This document shows, in pieces, positions 33,468 to 44,574 of a stretch of 64,000 nucleotides of DNA. Position 1 is the stretch's first letter, and each line of letters opens with the position of its first letter. This DNA comes from Orychophragmus violaceus (taxonomy: Eukaryota; Streptophyta; Magnoliopsida; Brassicales; Brassicaceae), in contig CM058230.1 of the NCBI GenBank assembly GCA_030180135.1, positions 23,396,067 through 23,460,066 of the forward strand, given 5' to 3'. Made by a program: the position numbers and the translations under genes. The notes under the pieces were generated by a model that ran no database searches, was not told the DNA's origin, and saw only the letters and a program-made list of their open reading frames with translations.

Positions 33468-36400
33468 ATGAGCATAATATCATGGAATTGTCAAGGCTTG
33501 GGACGGTCTCAAGACTTGGTGATTCCTCGACTGAAGGAGATGCGCCAGACACATTATCCTGAAGTCACGTTCTTGATGGAAACTATGTATAATAGAGACA
33601 TTTTGGTGGATCTGCAGTCGTGGTTGGGATATGATAGGATGTATACGATAGACCCACTAGGAAGGAGTGGTGGGCTGGCTGTTTTTTGGAAAAGCAAGGC
33701 GGCTGTGGTTGTAAATTATGCGGATAAGAACATCGTCGACATCTCTGTACAACTTGGGGGTGTGTGTTCCTTTTTATCTTTGGTGTACGGGCATCCATAT
33801 GTAAAGTATAGGCGTGAAGTGTGGGAAAGACTGATGAGAATTGGGGTAGGAAGAACTGATCCGTGGGCGATGGTAGGAGATTTTAACGAGATTCTACATG
33901 TGGGGGAGAAGATTGGAGGCCCAATGCGTAAAGAGTCTTCGTTTCAGGATTTTGCAGAAATGCTTAGTGCTTGTAATATGTTTGAACTTAATGGGAAAGG
34001 TAACCCTTTCACGTGGGGAGGAATGAGGGGAACCCTTTGGATCTAGTGTAAATTAGATAGATGTTTTGGAAATAAGAGATGGTTTAATTTGTTTTCCGGC
34101 ATCTAATCAGTTAATTATGGATAAACGGGGCTCTGACCATAAACCAGTGTTGGTGAGCCTTCTTGCTTCTCAGGAGGTTTACAGGGGACAATTTTGGTTT
34201 GATAAGAGGCTGCTTCTCAGGCCCCAGGTCAAACAAGAGGTTCTGATGGCATGTAATCAATCGACAGTGGGAAGGGGAGGGCTGGTTTCTGAGAGAATCA
34301 GAAGATGCAGGAAGTCTTTGAGCCGTTGGAAGCAGGAGAACCCGCTTAACTCTAGAGATAAGATCCTTGTGATCCAAGAGGAGTTGGAGAAAGTGCAGTC
34401 ATCCAATAATCCATCTTTAGATTACATGAGGTGGGTGAAGAAGGATCTCGTCAGTACGTACAAAGAAGAAGAGTCGTATTGGAGTCAAAAGTCCTGGAAC
34501 AATTGGCTGAAAGAGGGCGACGGCAATACCCAATTCTTCTATGCATCGGTTAAAGCGGACAGGTCTAAGAAAGAGTTGGATGTGCTAGTGGACAGTCATG
34601 GGATTGAGAAGAGGGAGGAGGCATCTAAAGGTCAAGTGGCAGTGGATTATTTCTCCGAACTGTTTAAAACGTCCAACCCTGAAGGTTTTGAGGACCTTTA
34701 CTTTGATTTTTTACTGCAGGTTTCAGAGTCAACTAATCACGAGCTGCTGAAGGAAGTTACTGACTCCGAAATCAAGGCAGCATCGTTTTCAATTAAACCT
34801 AGTAGTGCTCCTGGATATGATGGCATGAGTGGATTGTTTTATCATAAATATTGGCGTATTGTGGGCGAGCAGGTTTGCAAGGAGGTGAAAGCTTTTTTTT
34901 CCACAGGGGTTTTTCCAGTGGAATGGAATTATACGCAGATTAGCCTAATCCTGAAAGTGATATGAGCTTCAGCTATGGGTGATCTTAGACCAGTCAGTCT
35001 TTGTTCGGTTCTATACAAGATAGTCTCTAAGGTTCTAGTACGCAAACTTCAACCGCTTCTCCCTGGCATTGTCTCCACAACGCAATAGGCGTTCGTTGAG
35101 GAAATGCTGATCTCCGATAACATCGTGATAGCTCATGAGATGGTGCATAGTTTGAGGACTCATCCGAAGATCTCTAAGGAGTTTATGGGCTTTAAGTCGG
35201 ACATGTCGAAAGCGTATGACCGAATGGAGTGGAGCTTTTTGGGGGCTCTGTTAAGAGCAATGGGGTTTGATGCAGTGTGGATAGGCTGGATTCTTTTCTG
35301 TGTATCCTCGGTCACATATTCAGTCATAATCAATAACCAATCATTTGGACTGATTAAACTGGAGAGAGGGCTGAGACATGGCGATCCCCTTTCGCCGTTC
35401 TTGTTTGTGTTGTGCACGGAAGCTTTGATCCACCTTCTTCACAGAGCCGAGAGAGAGATGAAAATAGAGGGCATTCAATTTAGTCGTGTTGGACCTTCGG
35501 TTCACCATTTGCTGTTTGTGGACGACTCTCTTTTTTGTGTCGAGCGACTGTGGTCTGTGGATCAATGCACGGAATTGAAAAGGATCTTGGATATCTATTC
35601 AGATTTAACAGGGCAATGTGTTAATCGGCAGAAATTATCACTGACATTTGGTGCCAAGATTAGTGAGGAAGAGAAGCAGAGTATAAAAGAGCTGATGGGA
35701 ATCGAGACTGAGGGGGGGGAGCAGGCACAATCTGGGTCTGGCTGAATGTTTTAGCGGCTCCAAAGTCGAGATGTTGGCCTTCATCCATGAGAAAATAAAG
35801 TCATGGGTGTCGGGCTGGTTTGCTAGAATTCTCTCTCTGGGAGGTAAAGCAGTGCTGCTCAAAACAATGGCAATGTCTATGCCGGTTTTTGCGATGTCGG
35901 TTTTAAAGTTACCCAAGTCCACATGTGCGTCCATTACATCCGCTATGGCAGACTTCTGGTGGAATTCATTCGAGCACAAGCGCAAGATTCACTAGCTGAG
36001 TTAGGAGAAATTGTGCTTGACCAAGGATCTAGGAGGCATGGGGTCAGGGATGTGGAGATGTTCAACCAGGCTCTCTTAGGAAAACAAGCATATAAGGTCT
36101 TACACAATCCTGCTTGTTTGTTGGCTGAGGTTTTAAAGAACAGATATTTCCCAGGGGGTGCCTTCCTTCAAGCGCAACTTGGCTCTAGGCCTGCTTATGC
36201 ATGGAGGAGTCTGTTGCATGGAAGAGATTTGCTTAAGGCGGGACTTCAATAACTGGTTGGGAATGGCAAGTCTATAAGGTTCTGGTTAGACCCTTAGCTC
36301 AAGGATGGAAACATGCGTGTACCGTGGATCAAGAACATCACTTTTGATGTTAGTTTAATGGTCAACAACCTGATAGATGTGCCGAATAGAGTGTGGAATC

Positions 36401-37436
36401 AAGAGAGTCTGGTCGAGTTGTTTGTTCCCCGTGATGTCCAGCTTATTCTCAAGTCAAATCCAGTGGTGAATAATGAAGACTTCTGGGAATGGAAACACAA
36501 TAAGAGCAGAGTGTACTCGGTTAAGTCGGGATATTGGCTGGCACGCCAAATAAACACGAGCGACTCTATGCTAGAAGCTGATAGTCAGCCATCTCTAAAT
36601 CTTCTGAAGGCTGCGGTCTGGAAGATCAGGACTATGCCCAAGATCCAATGTTTTATGTGGAAAGCACTGTGTGAGGTAGTACCGATTGCGTAAAAAATAG
36701 CGTCAAGGAGAATTAGGGTGGATACAAGATGTCAAGTTTGCGGAGATGAAGATGAATCGATTAATCACGCGTTATTCTCATGCACTTTGGCTAGATAAAT
36801 CTGGGTTATCTCTTTGTTTCCAAGTCCGTAGGGGAGGTTTGAGGGACATTCGATCTACTCAAACTTTTGGTTCTTGATACAGTCTTAGAAAAGATTTGAC
36901 ATACCAGAGGAGATCAAAAGAAGCTTCCCCTGGAAGGTTTGGATTATCTGGAAAAACAGAAACAAGCTTCTCTTGAGGGGAAGATGTATGATCTGATCCA
37001 TACATTGCAGAAAATAAAAGATGACTCAGAAAGGTGGTTCATGGCGCAAGAGCAACATGTGATCTATGAGGTCGAAGTAATCCATCCAGAGCTCAAATGG
37101 GAACCACCGCCGGCTACATGGATGAAGTGCAACTTTGGTCATGCTTGGAACCGGCATACAGCAGTGTTAGGAGCAGCATGGGTCATTCGAGATTCAGGAG
37201 GGAAGGTGTTATTGCATATCAGAAGAGCTTTCACACATTCAAGTACTTTGATGGAAGCCAAATTTTTGTGCTGTGAGTGGGCCTTTAAAAGTGTTATGAG
37301 CCACAAATTGGACAATGTGATCTTTGCATCTCAAGATGCGGATTTACTGGGCTCGATCCTACGTCTGCGTGCGTGGCCCTCCTTCACGTCCTATGCCTCT
37401 GACCTGCTTTGGTTGCTTCAAGGAATTCGTAATTAG
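33468..37436 (+). pseudogene. LINE 3 ORF2: endonuclease, RT, zf-RVT and RNase H
   Basis: Endonuclease 33468-34046 (ISWNCQGLG, MVGDFNEI) ends at a stop. RT is split over 34066-34965 (SSAPGYDGMSGLF) and 35104-35745 (RGLRHGDPLSPFLFV, FVDDSLFC). The stretch to 36252 has the RT-thumb motif FWWNS. The zf-RVT region (WKIRTMPKIQCFMWKAL) falls at 36313-36693, and an RNase H domain at 36939-37436 (WMKCNFGHAW, GAAWVIRDSGGKV). There are at least six stops or frameshifts. The two catalytic aspartates of RT persist as FVDD, but the protein cannot be made. Confidence 0.82.
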
Positions 37437-37802
37437 AGACTGAAGGTGGAACATATGGAATCAAATAGAGGGGCTACAATCATTGCCCAAAGTGTATCAA
37501 GATGTGGTTTGTTTCAGTCTTACGTTGCATCTCATCAACCTCGGTGGTTATCTGATCTCTTTGATAGTGAATGTAGGCAGCCCTCTCTATGATTGTGGTC
37601 TGAATAAGTATGAACTAGTTAACTTTGGCCGTTGTAATGTATCCCTCTATGTTGAGGCTAGGATAGCAGTTAGCGGTGCAATGATGATGATTTTTTGGGT
37701 AGTTTTTAACCTTGGGTACTCATGTGTGAGACCAGAGTAGTGTTGGTTTTTAGCATTTTTGGTATCTCTGTCGATCTGCTATGATCTTGTTGATCTTATA
37801 GC

Positions 37803-38442
37803 TGTTGGATCCCTACGGATCTAGGGTTTGATATATTGAATTTAAACCAACCTCGTTCTTACCTTTCTGGCAGCGGAATTGAGATGGTGAACGAGATCAG
37901 TGGTGCAACGCAATCGCCTTGCCTCTACCAGATACACACGCACGCTAGCTGGAAACGGGATGCTAGTGCCGGATCAATGGGGATCGATTCTCTCTGGTGT
38001 GTCTACTGTTTCTCTCTCGAAAAGTCGACTGCCTTACTGTTTAGGTCGAATTCTTGAAGTGTTATTCGACCTAAACGTGCTTAACGGGCCAGACTTTATT
38101 AAGCCTAAACTCGAAAAGCATGTTCGGAAAATCCGAACTGTGTCAATCGACACACAAGCTGTATCGATCGACACAACACCATTTTGTCGATATTAATGTG
38201 TATCCAATACACATTAGTATGATCATTACCATAATGATCATTCCCATGTCGTAGCTTCCAGTTCGCTTAGGTGTGTGACCCTATAGGATCATATAGTACT
38301 GGTAGTAAGTCTACAACTTACAGATTGCAAGAGGCTTCTAGCAAAGAATTGCAACCGCCCAGTACTATACGAATGTCTGATCTCGACACACAACTATCTT
38401 CAGGAGTGAGTACAAGTGTGATTTCAGGACACCATCCCAACA
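37803..38442 (-). repeat. 3' LTR of element F
   Basis: 640 bp, TGTTGGATCCC...CATCCCAACA. The polypurine tract (minus strand AAGTGGGAGAT) adjoins at 38443-38453. Two TCGATCGA-type palindromes lie at about 38139-38176; one of them is altered (TGTCAATCGACACA) relative to the other LTR. Confidence 0.95.
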
Positions 38443-39263
38443 ATCTCCCACTTGTACTGGAATCACCAATTCCTATAATCCCTTTGTCTCTATATCTCGA
38501 CTTGGCATAAGGCAAGATTTGTGTCATCCTTATTAAGCCAACATCGTGTTTATCGAACTCCTGATCTCATACTGAACATTACAAACAACTGAACTACAGT
38601 TCGTTTGAGTGCGGCCACACATTTTCTCAGTAATTAATCTTCGATAGGCCTTGAGATATTTCTCTCCCGTTATTCAGGAGGGACAAATTCCATCTTGTTC
38701 CATCCCTGTTTCAACGCACACTTCATGATATACCCGAACAGTGCCGTTATAGCCGCCAGTTACGGGTCTACGTTTGACAAAGTCAAAGTGTACCAATTCA
38801 TATGCAAGAAAGCATGATGAACTCTGGTCTAAGGACTATACTCTATAGTCGTAATGAGAACCTCTTATGACACAGATATAACTATCTTGTAGAGTTCTCA
38901 TTAGCGGGTCATGTCCGATCATATGTTCACTAACATATATCTATGTGACTGACTGCGATAATCATATCATTGGCTCCATGAAACTTAGCCAACAGTCACC
39001 TCACAATCTAGTCGCCATCGGTTGTCAGTGTCCCAATTCTACAACCTCGTCTAGGGACAAAATAATTTATTAACTTATAGGGTTTCATGATCAAGTCCTC
39101 AACTTGACGACCTATAATATGTCATAAACTTATTTTGGGACCATTATTTAGATCACAATAAATAATGCTGAAATCAAATTTCATTAAAACACTTCTAAAA
39201 GAATGTTTACAAGAGCATTTTATTATAACTAAAATAAACTAAGAACTCCCACTAGAATCAAGA
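38443..39263 (-). other. Conserved 3' noncoding region of element F
   Basis: About 820 bp between the gag-pol stop and the 3' LTR, with no ORF. It is bracketed by two purine motifs, GTGGGAGTT just after the stop (39245-39253) and GTGGGAGAT at the LTR. Recognisable counterparts lie at 50174-50990, 57263-58135 and 63656 onwards, with shared blocks such as the one reading GATGACAC and ATCTTGCCTTATGCC on the element's sense strand. Confidence 0.75.
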
Positions 39264-42200
39264 TTACATCTTAAGATCTCTAATGCCTACAGCAGTCGAA
39301 TGACTCTCATGCTTAGGCCTTGGGAGTGACTTAGTCAGAGGATCAGCTACATTCTCGTCCGTCGGGACTCGGCTGATCTTTACATCACCTCTATTGACGA
39401 TATCACGAATCAGGTGATATTTCCTCTCCACGTGTTTGGACTTCTGGTGTGACCTTGGTTCTTTCGCCTGAGCAATGGCTCCGTTGTTATCACAAAACAA
39501 AGCCACTGGCTCCAAGATACTAGGAACCACACCAAGTTCAGTCATGAACTTCTTGATCCAAACAGCTTCCTTTGCCGCTTCTGAAGCAGCAACATATTCA
39601 GCTTCTGTTGTGGAATCAGCTACGGTATTCTGCTTAGAGCTCTTCCAGCTCACTGCACCGCCATTTAGACAGAAGACATATCCAGATTGTGATCGGAAAT
39701 CGTCTCTGTCTGTCTGAAAACTCGCATCGGTGAATCCATTCACCACAAGTTCTTCACTTCCTCCATACACAAGGAATTTATCCTTAGTATGTCTCAAATA
39801 CTTGAGAATGTTCTTGACAGCTGTCCAGTGGTCCTCACCTGGATCAGATTGGTATCTACTCGTCATGCTTAACGCGTAAGCTACATCTGGACGAGTGCAG
39901 AGCATGGCATACATAATAGATCCTATTGCAGAAGCATAAGGAATCCTATTCATGCGTTCTCGCTCAGCATGTGTCGCCGGACACTGCTTCTTGCTGAGAC
40001 TTATGCCATGAGACATTGGTATGAAGCCCTTCTTGGAATCATGCATATTGAATCTGCGCAACACCTTATCAATATAAGTGTCCTGGCACAATCCAATAAG
40101 CTTGTTAGTTCTATCTCTGTAGATTCTGATTCCAAGAATGTACGCTGCTTCTCCCATGTCTTTCATGGAAAAACAACTTCCGAGCCAAGTCTTAACAGAC
40201 TGAAGCAACGGAACGTCATTACCGAGGAGGAGTATGTCATCGACATACAGTACAAGAAACGCAATTTTGCTCCCACTAGTCTTCTTGTAAACACATGATT
40301 CTTCTCCGTTCTTGATGAAACCGAATTGCTTCACTGCTTCATCAAAGCGAAGATTCCAACTCCGTGATGCTTGCTTCAATCCATAAATGGATTTATGAAG
40401 TTTGCATACCTTCCCAGCGTTCTTGGGATCGACAAAACCTTCAGGCTGTGTCATGTACACATCCTCTTCCAGAATACCATTCAGGAATGCGGTTTTGACA
40501 TCCATCTGCCAAATCTCATAATCATAATGAGCAGCGATCGCTAGAAGGATCCGAATGGATTTAAGCATAGCGACTGGGGAATAGGTTTCATCATAGTCAA
40601 TACCATGAATTTGTTTGAAACCTTTAGCCACCAACCTCGCTTTGTAAATCTGTACATTGCCATCCACGTCAATCTTCTTTTTGAAGATCCATTTACACTC
40701 AATGGCTTTTGCACCATTAGGTAAATCGACCAAGGACCATACTTGGTTTTCTGACATGGATCCCATTTCGGACTTAGAGGCTCCAAGCCATTTTTCGGAG
40801 TCCGGGCCCATCATTGCTTCCGCGAAGGTCGCTGGTTCGTCACTATCAATGATCATCAGATCATTTGAATCGGTTACGAGAAATCCATAGTATCTCTCGG
40901 GTTCGTGACGGATCCTTCCGGATCTGCGAACTTCAGGCTCCACAGGCGCCGGTTCCACAGAACTTTGTGGATCCAACTGCTGCTCTTCCTCAGTAGGTAG
41001 AGCAGTATCCTGTGCATCTAGAATTTCTTCGAGATGTACCTTACTCCCACTGTTTTTCTTAGAGAGAAACTCCCTTTCAAGAAAAGAACAGTCCCGAGCA
41101 ACAAATACTTTGTTCTCAGATTGGTTGTAAAAGTAGTATGCCTTGGTTTCCCTAGGATAACCAACGAAGTAGCATTTATCTGATTTGGGTGCAAGTTTGT
41201 CAGAGATTAAACGTTTGACATAAGCTTCACAACCCCAAATCCTCAGGAAAGACAGACTAGAAACATTCCCAGTCCACATTTCATGTGGTGTCTTTTCCAC
41301 TGATTTAGATGGTACCCTATTTAGTGTAAACGCAGACGTTTCTAGAGCGTATCCCCAAAAGGATAATGGAAGATTAGAATGACTCATCATAGACCGAACC
41401 ATGTCCAACAAGGTTCGATTCCTCCTCTCTGACACTCCATTCCATTGGGGTGTTCCAGGAGGAGTGAGTTGTGAAACAATTCCACACTCGCTCAGATAGT
41501 CGCTGAATTCTTGGCTTAAGTATTCTCCTCCGCGATCCGATCGCAGAACTTTGATACTTTTGCCAAGTTGACTCTGTACTTCATTCTTGAATTCCTTGAA
41601 TCTATCAAAGGATTCTGACTTGTGTCTCATCAAATAGACATAGCCATACCTACTGAAGTCATCAGTAAAGGTAATGAAGTACTTGTAATTTCCTCTGGCA
41701 ACAGTACTCATCGGCCCACATACATCAGTATGAATAAGGCCCAATAAGTCACTGGCCCTTTCATTTGGTTTGTTGAAAGGGGCTCTAGCCATTTTGCCCA
41801 CCAAGCAAGATTCGCATTTCTCACATGATTCAAAATCAAATGAGCCCAGAAGCCCATTTCTATGGAGCCTTTGGATGCGTTTCTCATTTATGTGGCCCAA
41901 ACGACAATGCCATAAGAAAGTCGGGTTTTCGTCATTGGACTTAAACCGCTTTGTATTTATGTTAAAGACAGGCATTTCTTGGTTTAAAACATATAACCCA
42001 TTATCTAATGGGGCGCTACCATAAAACGTACCATCACGATTAAAAGAACAAACTTTATTCTTAACAGCAAAATCAAAACCTTCCAAATCCAAAACGGAAA
42101 CTGAAATTATGTTTCTGCTTATCGCAGGTACAAAGTAGCAATTATTTAAAATTAAAACCATGCCCGATGGTAAGGACAACTCGTAGGTGCCTACGGCCAG

Positions 42201-43229
42201 TGCAGCAACCTTAGCTCCATTCCCGACCCGTAGCTCCACTTGTCCTTTCTTCAGCGTCCTACTGTTTCTTAGTGCCTGCACATCAGTACAAATATGAGCA
42301 CCGCAGCCGGTATCCAATACCCACAAAGTAGAACTAGAAGACATAACATTAAGTTCGATAACATAAATACCTGAGTCAGACGCATCATACGTCTTCTTCA
42401 GTTTCTTGTAATCTTCCTTGAACTTCTTGTAGTCTCTTTTCCAATGCCCCAACTGCTTGCAGTAGTTGCACTTATCCTCAGCAGAAGGGCCGGATTTGGG
42501 CTTGGGCTTGGGCTTGTCTTGACTTTCAGTCTCGACAACCTGGGCCTTTCCCTTATCCTTCTTAGGTTTCTTAAACCTTTTACCCCCTTGTACCATCAGG
42601 ACACTGGGAGTAGCCTTCTTGAGATTCGGCTCTGCTGTCTTCAGCATACCGTGCAACTCAGTCAATGTCTTAGTCATGTTTTGCATGTTGTAGTTCATGA
42701 TGAACTGATCAAAACACGACGGCAAAGACTGCAGAATCATGTCAGTGGATAGCTCCTGACTAATGGCATAGTCCAGTTTCCCCAGGTTATCAATGTAACC
42801 CATCATTTTAAGGACATGAGGACTTACTGGACTGTCCTTAGCCAGCTTGCAGTCCATGAGAGATTTAACCGTCTGGTATCTCTCTGTGCGAGCTTGCTCC
42901 TGAAACAAAGCTTTCAGGCTGTTAATCATCTCAATGGGTGACAACACGTTCTCATATTGCTTCTGCAGCTCAGAGTTCATGGTCACCAGCATTAGACTAG
43001 TAACATCTTTGACATCCGCTGAATGCTTATCCCAAGCATTCTTTTCTGTCTGCGGAGCATTGGAACGTGGCCTCTCGGTGAGAACTCTTTCAAGGACATA
43101 TTCCTTGTTCTCTTGCCTGAGAACTATTCTCAGGTTCCGATACCATTCCAAGAAATTTGATCCATTCAACTTGTCCTTCTCAAGGACGGATCTTAGTGAG
43201 AAAGTGTTAATGTGATTTGAGACAGACAT
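39264..43229 (-). CDS. Copia gag-pol polyprotein of element F (1321 aa), full length
   Basis: The single frame starts at ATG 43229 (MSVSNHINTFSLRSVLEKDK) and ends in TAA at 39264-39266. Order: gag with a UBN2-type region (residues about 1-220); zinc knuckle CNYCKQLGHWKRDY, whose fourth ligand is Tyr instead of Cys; protease DTGCGAH (about 306); integrase HHCC (HCRLGHINEKR, CEKCESCLVGK) and DDE residues (HTDVCGP, FTDDFSRYGY, GVSERRNR); RT with YVDDILL; and RNase H (TDASFQTDRDD, TEAEYVAASEA, DNNGAIAQA). All enzymatic catalytic residues that I can check are present. The length is normal for a plant Copia polyprotein. The altered zinc knuckle is the only visible defect and might impair RNA packaging. 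Confidence 0.95.
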   Translation of the reverse strand: MSVSNHINTFSLRSVLEKDKLNGSNFLEWYRNLRIVLRQENKEYVLERVLTERPRSNAPQTEKNAWDKHSADVKDVTSLMLVTMNSELQKQYENVLSPIEMINSLKALFQEQARTERYQTVKSLMDCKLAKDSPVSPHVLKMMGYIDNLGKLDYAISQELSTDMILQSLPSCFDQFIMNYNMQNMTKTLTELHGMLKTAEPNLKKATPSVLMVQGGKRFKKPKKDKGKAQVVETESQDKPKPKPKSGPSAEDKCNYCKQLGHWKRDYKKFKEDYKKLKKTYDASDSGIYVIELNVMSSSSTLWVLDTGCGAHICTDVQALRNSRTLKKGQVELRVGNGAKVAALAVGTYELSLPSGMVLILNNCYFVPAISRNIISVSVLDLEGFDFAVKNKVCSFNRDGTFYGSAPLDNGLYVLNQEMPVFNINTKRFKSNDENPTFLWHCRLGHINEKRIQRLHRNGLLGSFDFESCEKCESCLVGKMARAPFNKPNERASDLLGLIHTDVCGPMSTVARGNYKYFITFTDDFSRYGYVYLMRHKSESFDRFKEFKNEVQSQLGKSIKVLRSDRGGEYLSQEFSDYLSECGIVSQLTPPGTPQWNGVSERRNRTLLDMVRSMMSHSNLPLSFWGYALETSAFTLNRVPSKSVEKTPHEMWTGNVSSLSFLRIWGCEAYVKRLISDKLAPKSDKCYFVGYPRETKAYYFYNQSENKVFVARDCSFLEREFLSKKNSGSKVHLEEILDAQDTALPTEEEQQLDPQSSVEPAPVEPEVRRSGRIRHEPERYYGFLVTDSNDLMIIDSDEPATFAEAMMGPDSEKWLGASKSEMGSMSENQVWSLVDLPNGAKAIECKWIFKKKIDVDGNVQIYKARLVAKGFKQIHGIDYDETYSPVAMLKSIRILLAIAAHYDYEIWQMDVKTAFLNGILEEDVYMTQPEGFVDPKNAGKVCKLHKSIYGLKQASRSWNLRFDEAVKQFGFIKNGEESCVYKKTSGSKIAFLVLYVDDILLLGNDVPLLQSVKTWLGSCFSMKDMGEAAYILGIRIYRDRTNKLIGLCQDTYIDKVLRRFNMHDSKKGFIPMSHGISLSKKQCPATHAERERMNRIPYASAIGSIMYAMLCTRPDVAYALSMTSRYQSDPGEDHWTAVKNILKYLRHTKDKFLVYGGSEELVVNGFTDASFQTDRDDFRSQSGYVFCLNGGAVSWKSSKQNTVADSTTEAEYVAASEAAKEAVWIKKFMTELGVVPSILEPVALFCDNNGAIAQAKEPRSHQKSKHVERKYHLIRDIVNRGDVKISRVPTDENVADPLTKSLPRPKHESHSTAVGIRDLKM

Positions 43230-43859
43230 AGCTGTAATTCAAAAGAGGTAAATTTTAGTTATAAAGCTCAAGAAATGAGAATTCTTATCCAATAAGAAAA
43301 ACTCGCATTGTATTCAAAACTATGTTTCCTCAGATGAATACAATGAGCCAAGATCCTCAGATTGCTAAAATTCGAGTGGGCGACTCGCCGTTACTCAAAA
43401 TTCAGTCATCTAGGTAAGCAAATCATTGCTAATTGTACCCAGTACAACTCCTGGTCGTGGATAAAACAAACTATGTCCAATCCACTCTGATATCTCTGGG
43501 CCCAGAACTTCTGACAGCCCAGTCAAGTGAAACCAATCCTTTTTCTGTCTTGTGATTACTGACAGTTGCACTGCAAGTATGTCAATGACCACCTGCCTTA
43601 CTCATGTTGCAGTGGATATCAAGGACTCCAAGAATATCCAACAAACGACACGAGTCTTGACAGTAGACTAGATCGGGCAAGACATCAAGATCACTTGATA
43701 TTTAGTTGAGGAAAGAACTATTTTATCTTGATGTATATCCAATATACATCAAGAATTTATCAATTTATTTAAAACATTCAGTTTTATTTAGTTTAGATTC
43801 ATCTACAACTTTTAGGATTAAATTGTTCTGGTATATGCAAATATGTAGTCCAACTGGCA

Positions 43860-44425
43860 TACCTGCGAGCATTGCATCGATCGACGCCAGCCATTAGTAT
43901 CGATCGACGCAATCATTTTAAACCATTCTTCGATAACCGGTCTAACCGGATCGAACTTACATAACCGATTCAATCCAATTGACACGGTTTGGTTTAATGG
44001 TCCATGTCGATCGTTACACACTGTGTGTGGATCGATATCACCAAACCAGAACAAAATTGGTTAATTAAAATTAACCGAGTGAGATAACCGGTTCAATCCA
44101 ATTGAACCGATCTATCTCGTCGCTTTACCTGTGTTGACCGACGCACCCAGTGTATCGATCGACACAGAAAGATTACGGGTACTCGATCTCACATCGAAAC
44201 CCTAAAATTATTTACGGATTTTCGCTTTGTGTCGACCGACACACGCTTTGTGTTGATCGACACTTTGCGACAAACCCTAAATTTTATCGCGAGTTTTCGC
44301 TCTGTGTCGACCGACACACGCTTTGTGTCGATCGACACCCTGTGACAAACCCTAAAATTTTTATATTTTGCGCCGCGGCGTGTCGACCGACACACGCTTT
44401 GTGTCGATCGACACAGTGCGATTTC
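43860..44425 (-). repeat. Palindrome-rich tandem array in the leader of element F
   Basis: Repeats of GTGTCGATCGACAC and GTGTCGACCGACAC, some perfect dyads (such as TGTGTCGATCGACACA), occur at about 43873-43910, 44142-44165, 44228-44262, 44300-44340 and 44380-44412. From about 44142 they form roughly four units of about 75-80 bp, three of which also carry AAACCCTAA (a telo-box). The array lies 150-420 bp downstream of the primer-binding site in the element's RNA, within the untranslated leader. Confidence 0.85.
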
Positions 44426-44560
44426 AACAAAACCATCGTTTTCACCAGAGACAAAATCCGAGATTTATTCTATGAAACACGATTTTAACAGGCAATATTC
44501 AGATCAACAACATCAAGTTTCGATTTAATATCACCAGATTCAATAGCTAAACCCTAAGCA

Positions 44561-44573
44561 TGCTCTAATACCA
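44561..44573 (-). promoter_or_regulatory. Primer-binding site of element F
   Basis: The minus strand reads TGGTATTAGAGCA, the initiator tRNA-Met site with one C-to-T change from TGGTATCAGAGC. It lies one base from the 5' LTR. Confidence 0.85.
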
Positions 44574-44574
44574 C

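Larger units (their letters stand above)
31880..37740 (+). mobile_element. LINE 3: full-length-sized but decayed L1-type LINE
   Basis: In order it has a short 5' UTR, ORF1 with DUF4283 and a zinc knuckle, then endonuclease, RT, zf-RVT and an RNase H domain. This LINE has a C-terminal RNase H and a different ORF1, so it belongs to another lineage than LINEs 1 and 2. Numerous stops show that it is old. No poly(A) tail or target duplication is visible, so both ends are approximate. The Copia element at 37803 inserted just beyond or within its 3' end. Confidence 0.8.

Noticed and set aside
37836..38196. ORFs of 73 and 98 codons, repeated at 44608-44968
   Set aside because: They are the same stretch of the two LTRs of element F; the apparent conservation is LTR identity, not coding constraint.
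39264..43229. Domesticated host gene encoding a 1321-aa protein
   Set aside because: It is flanked by paired LTRs, a primer-binding site and target duplications, and has every Copia domain; it is a retrotransposon polyprotein.
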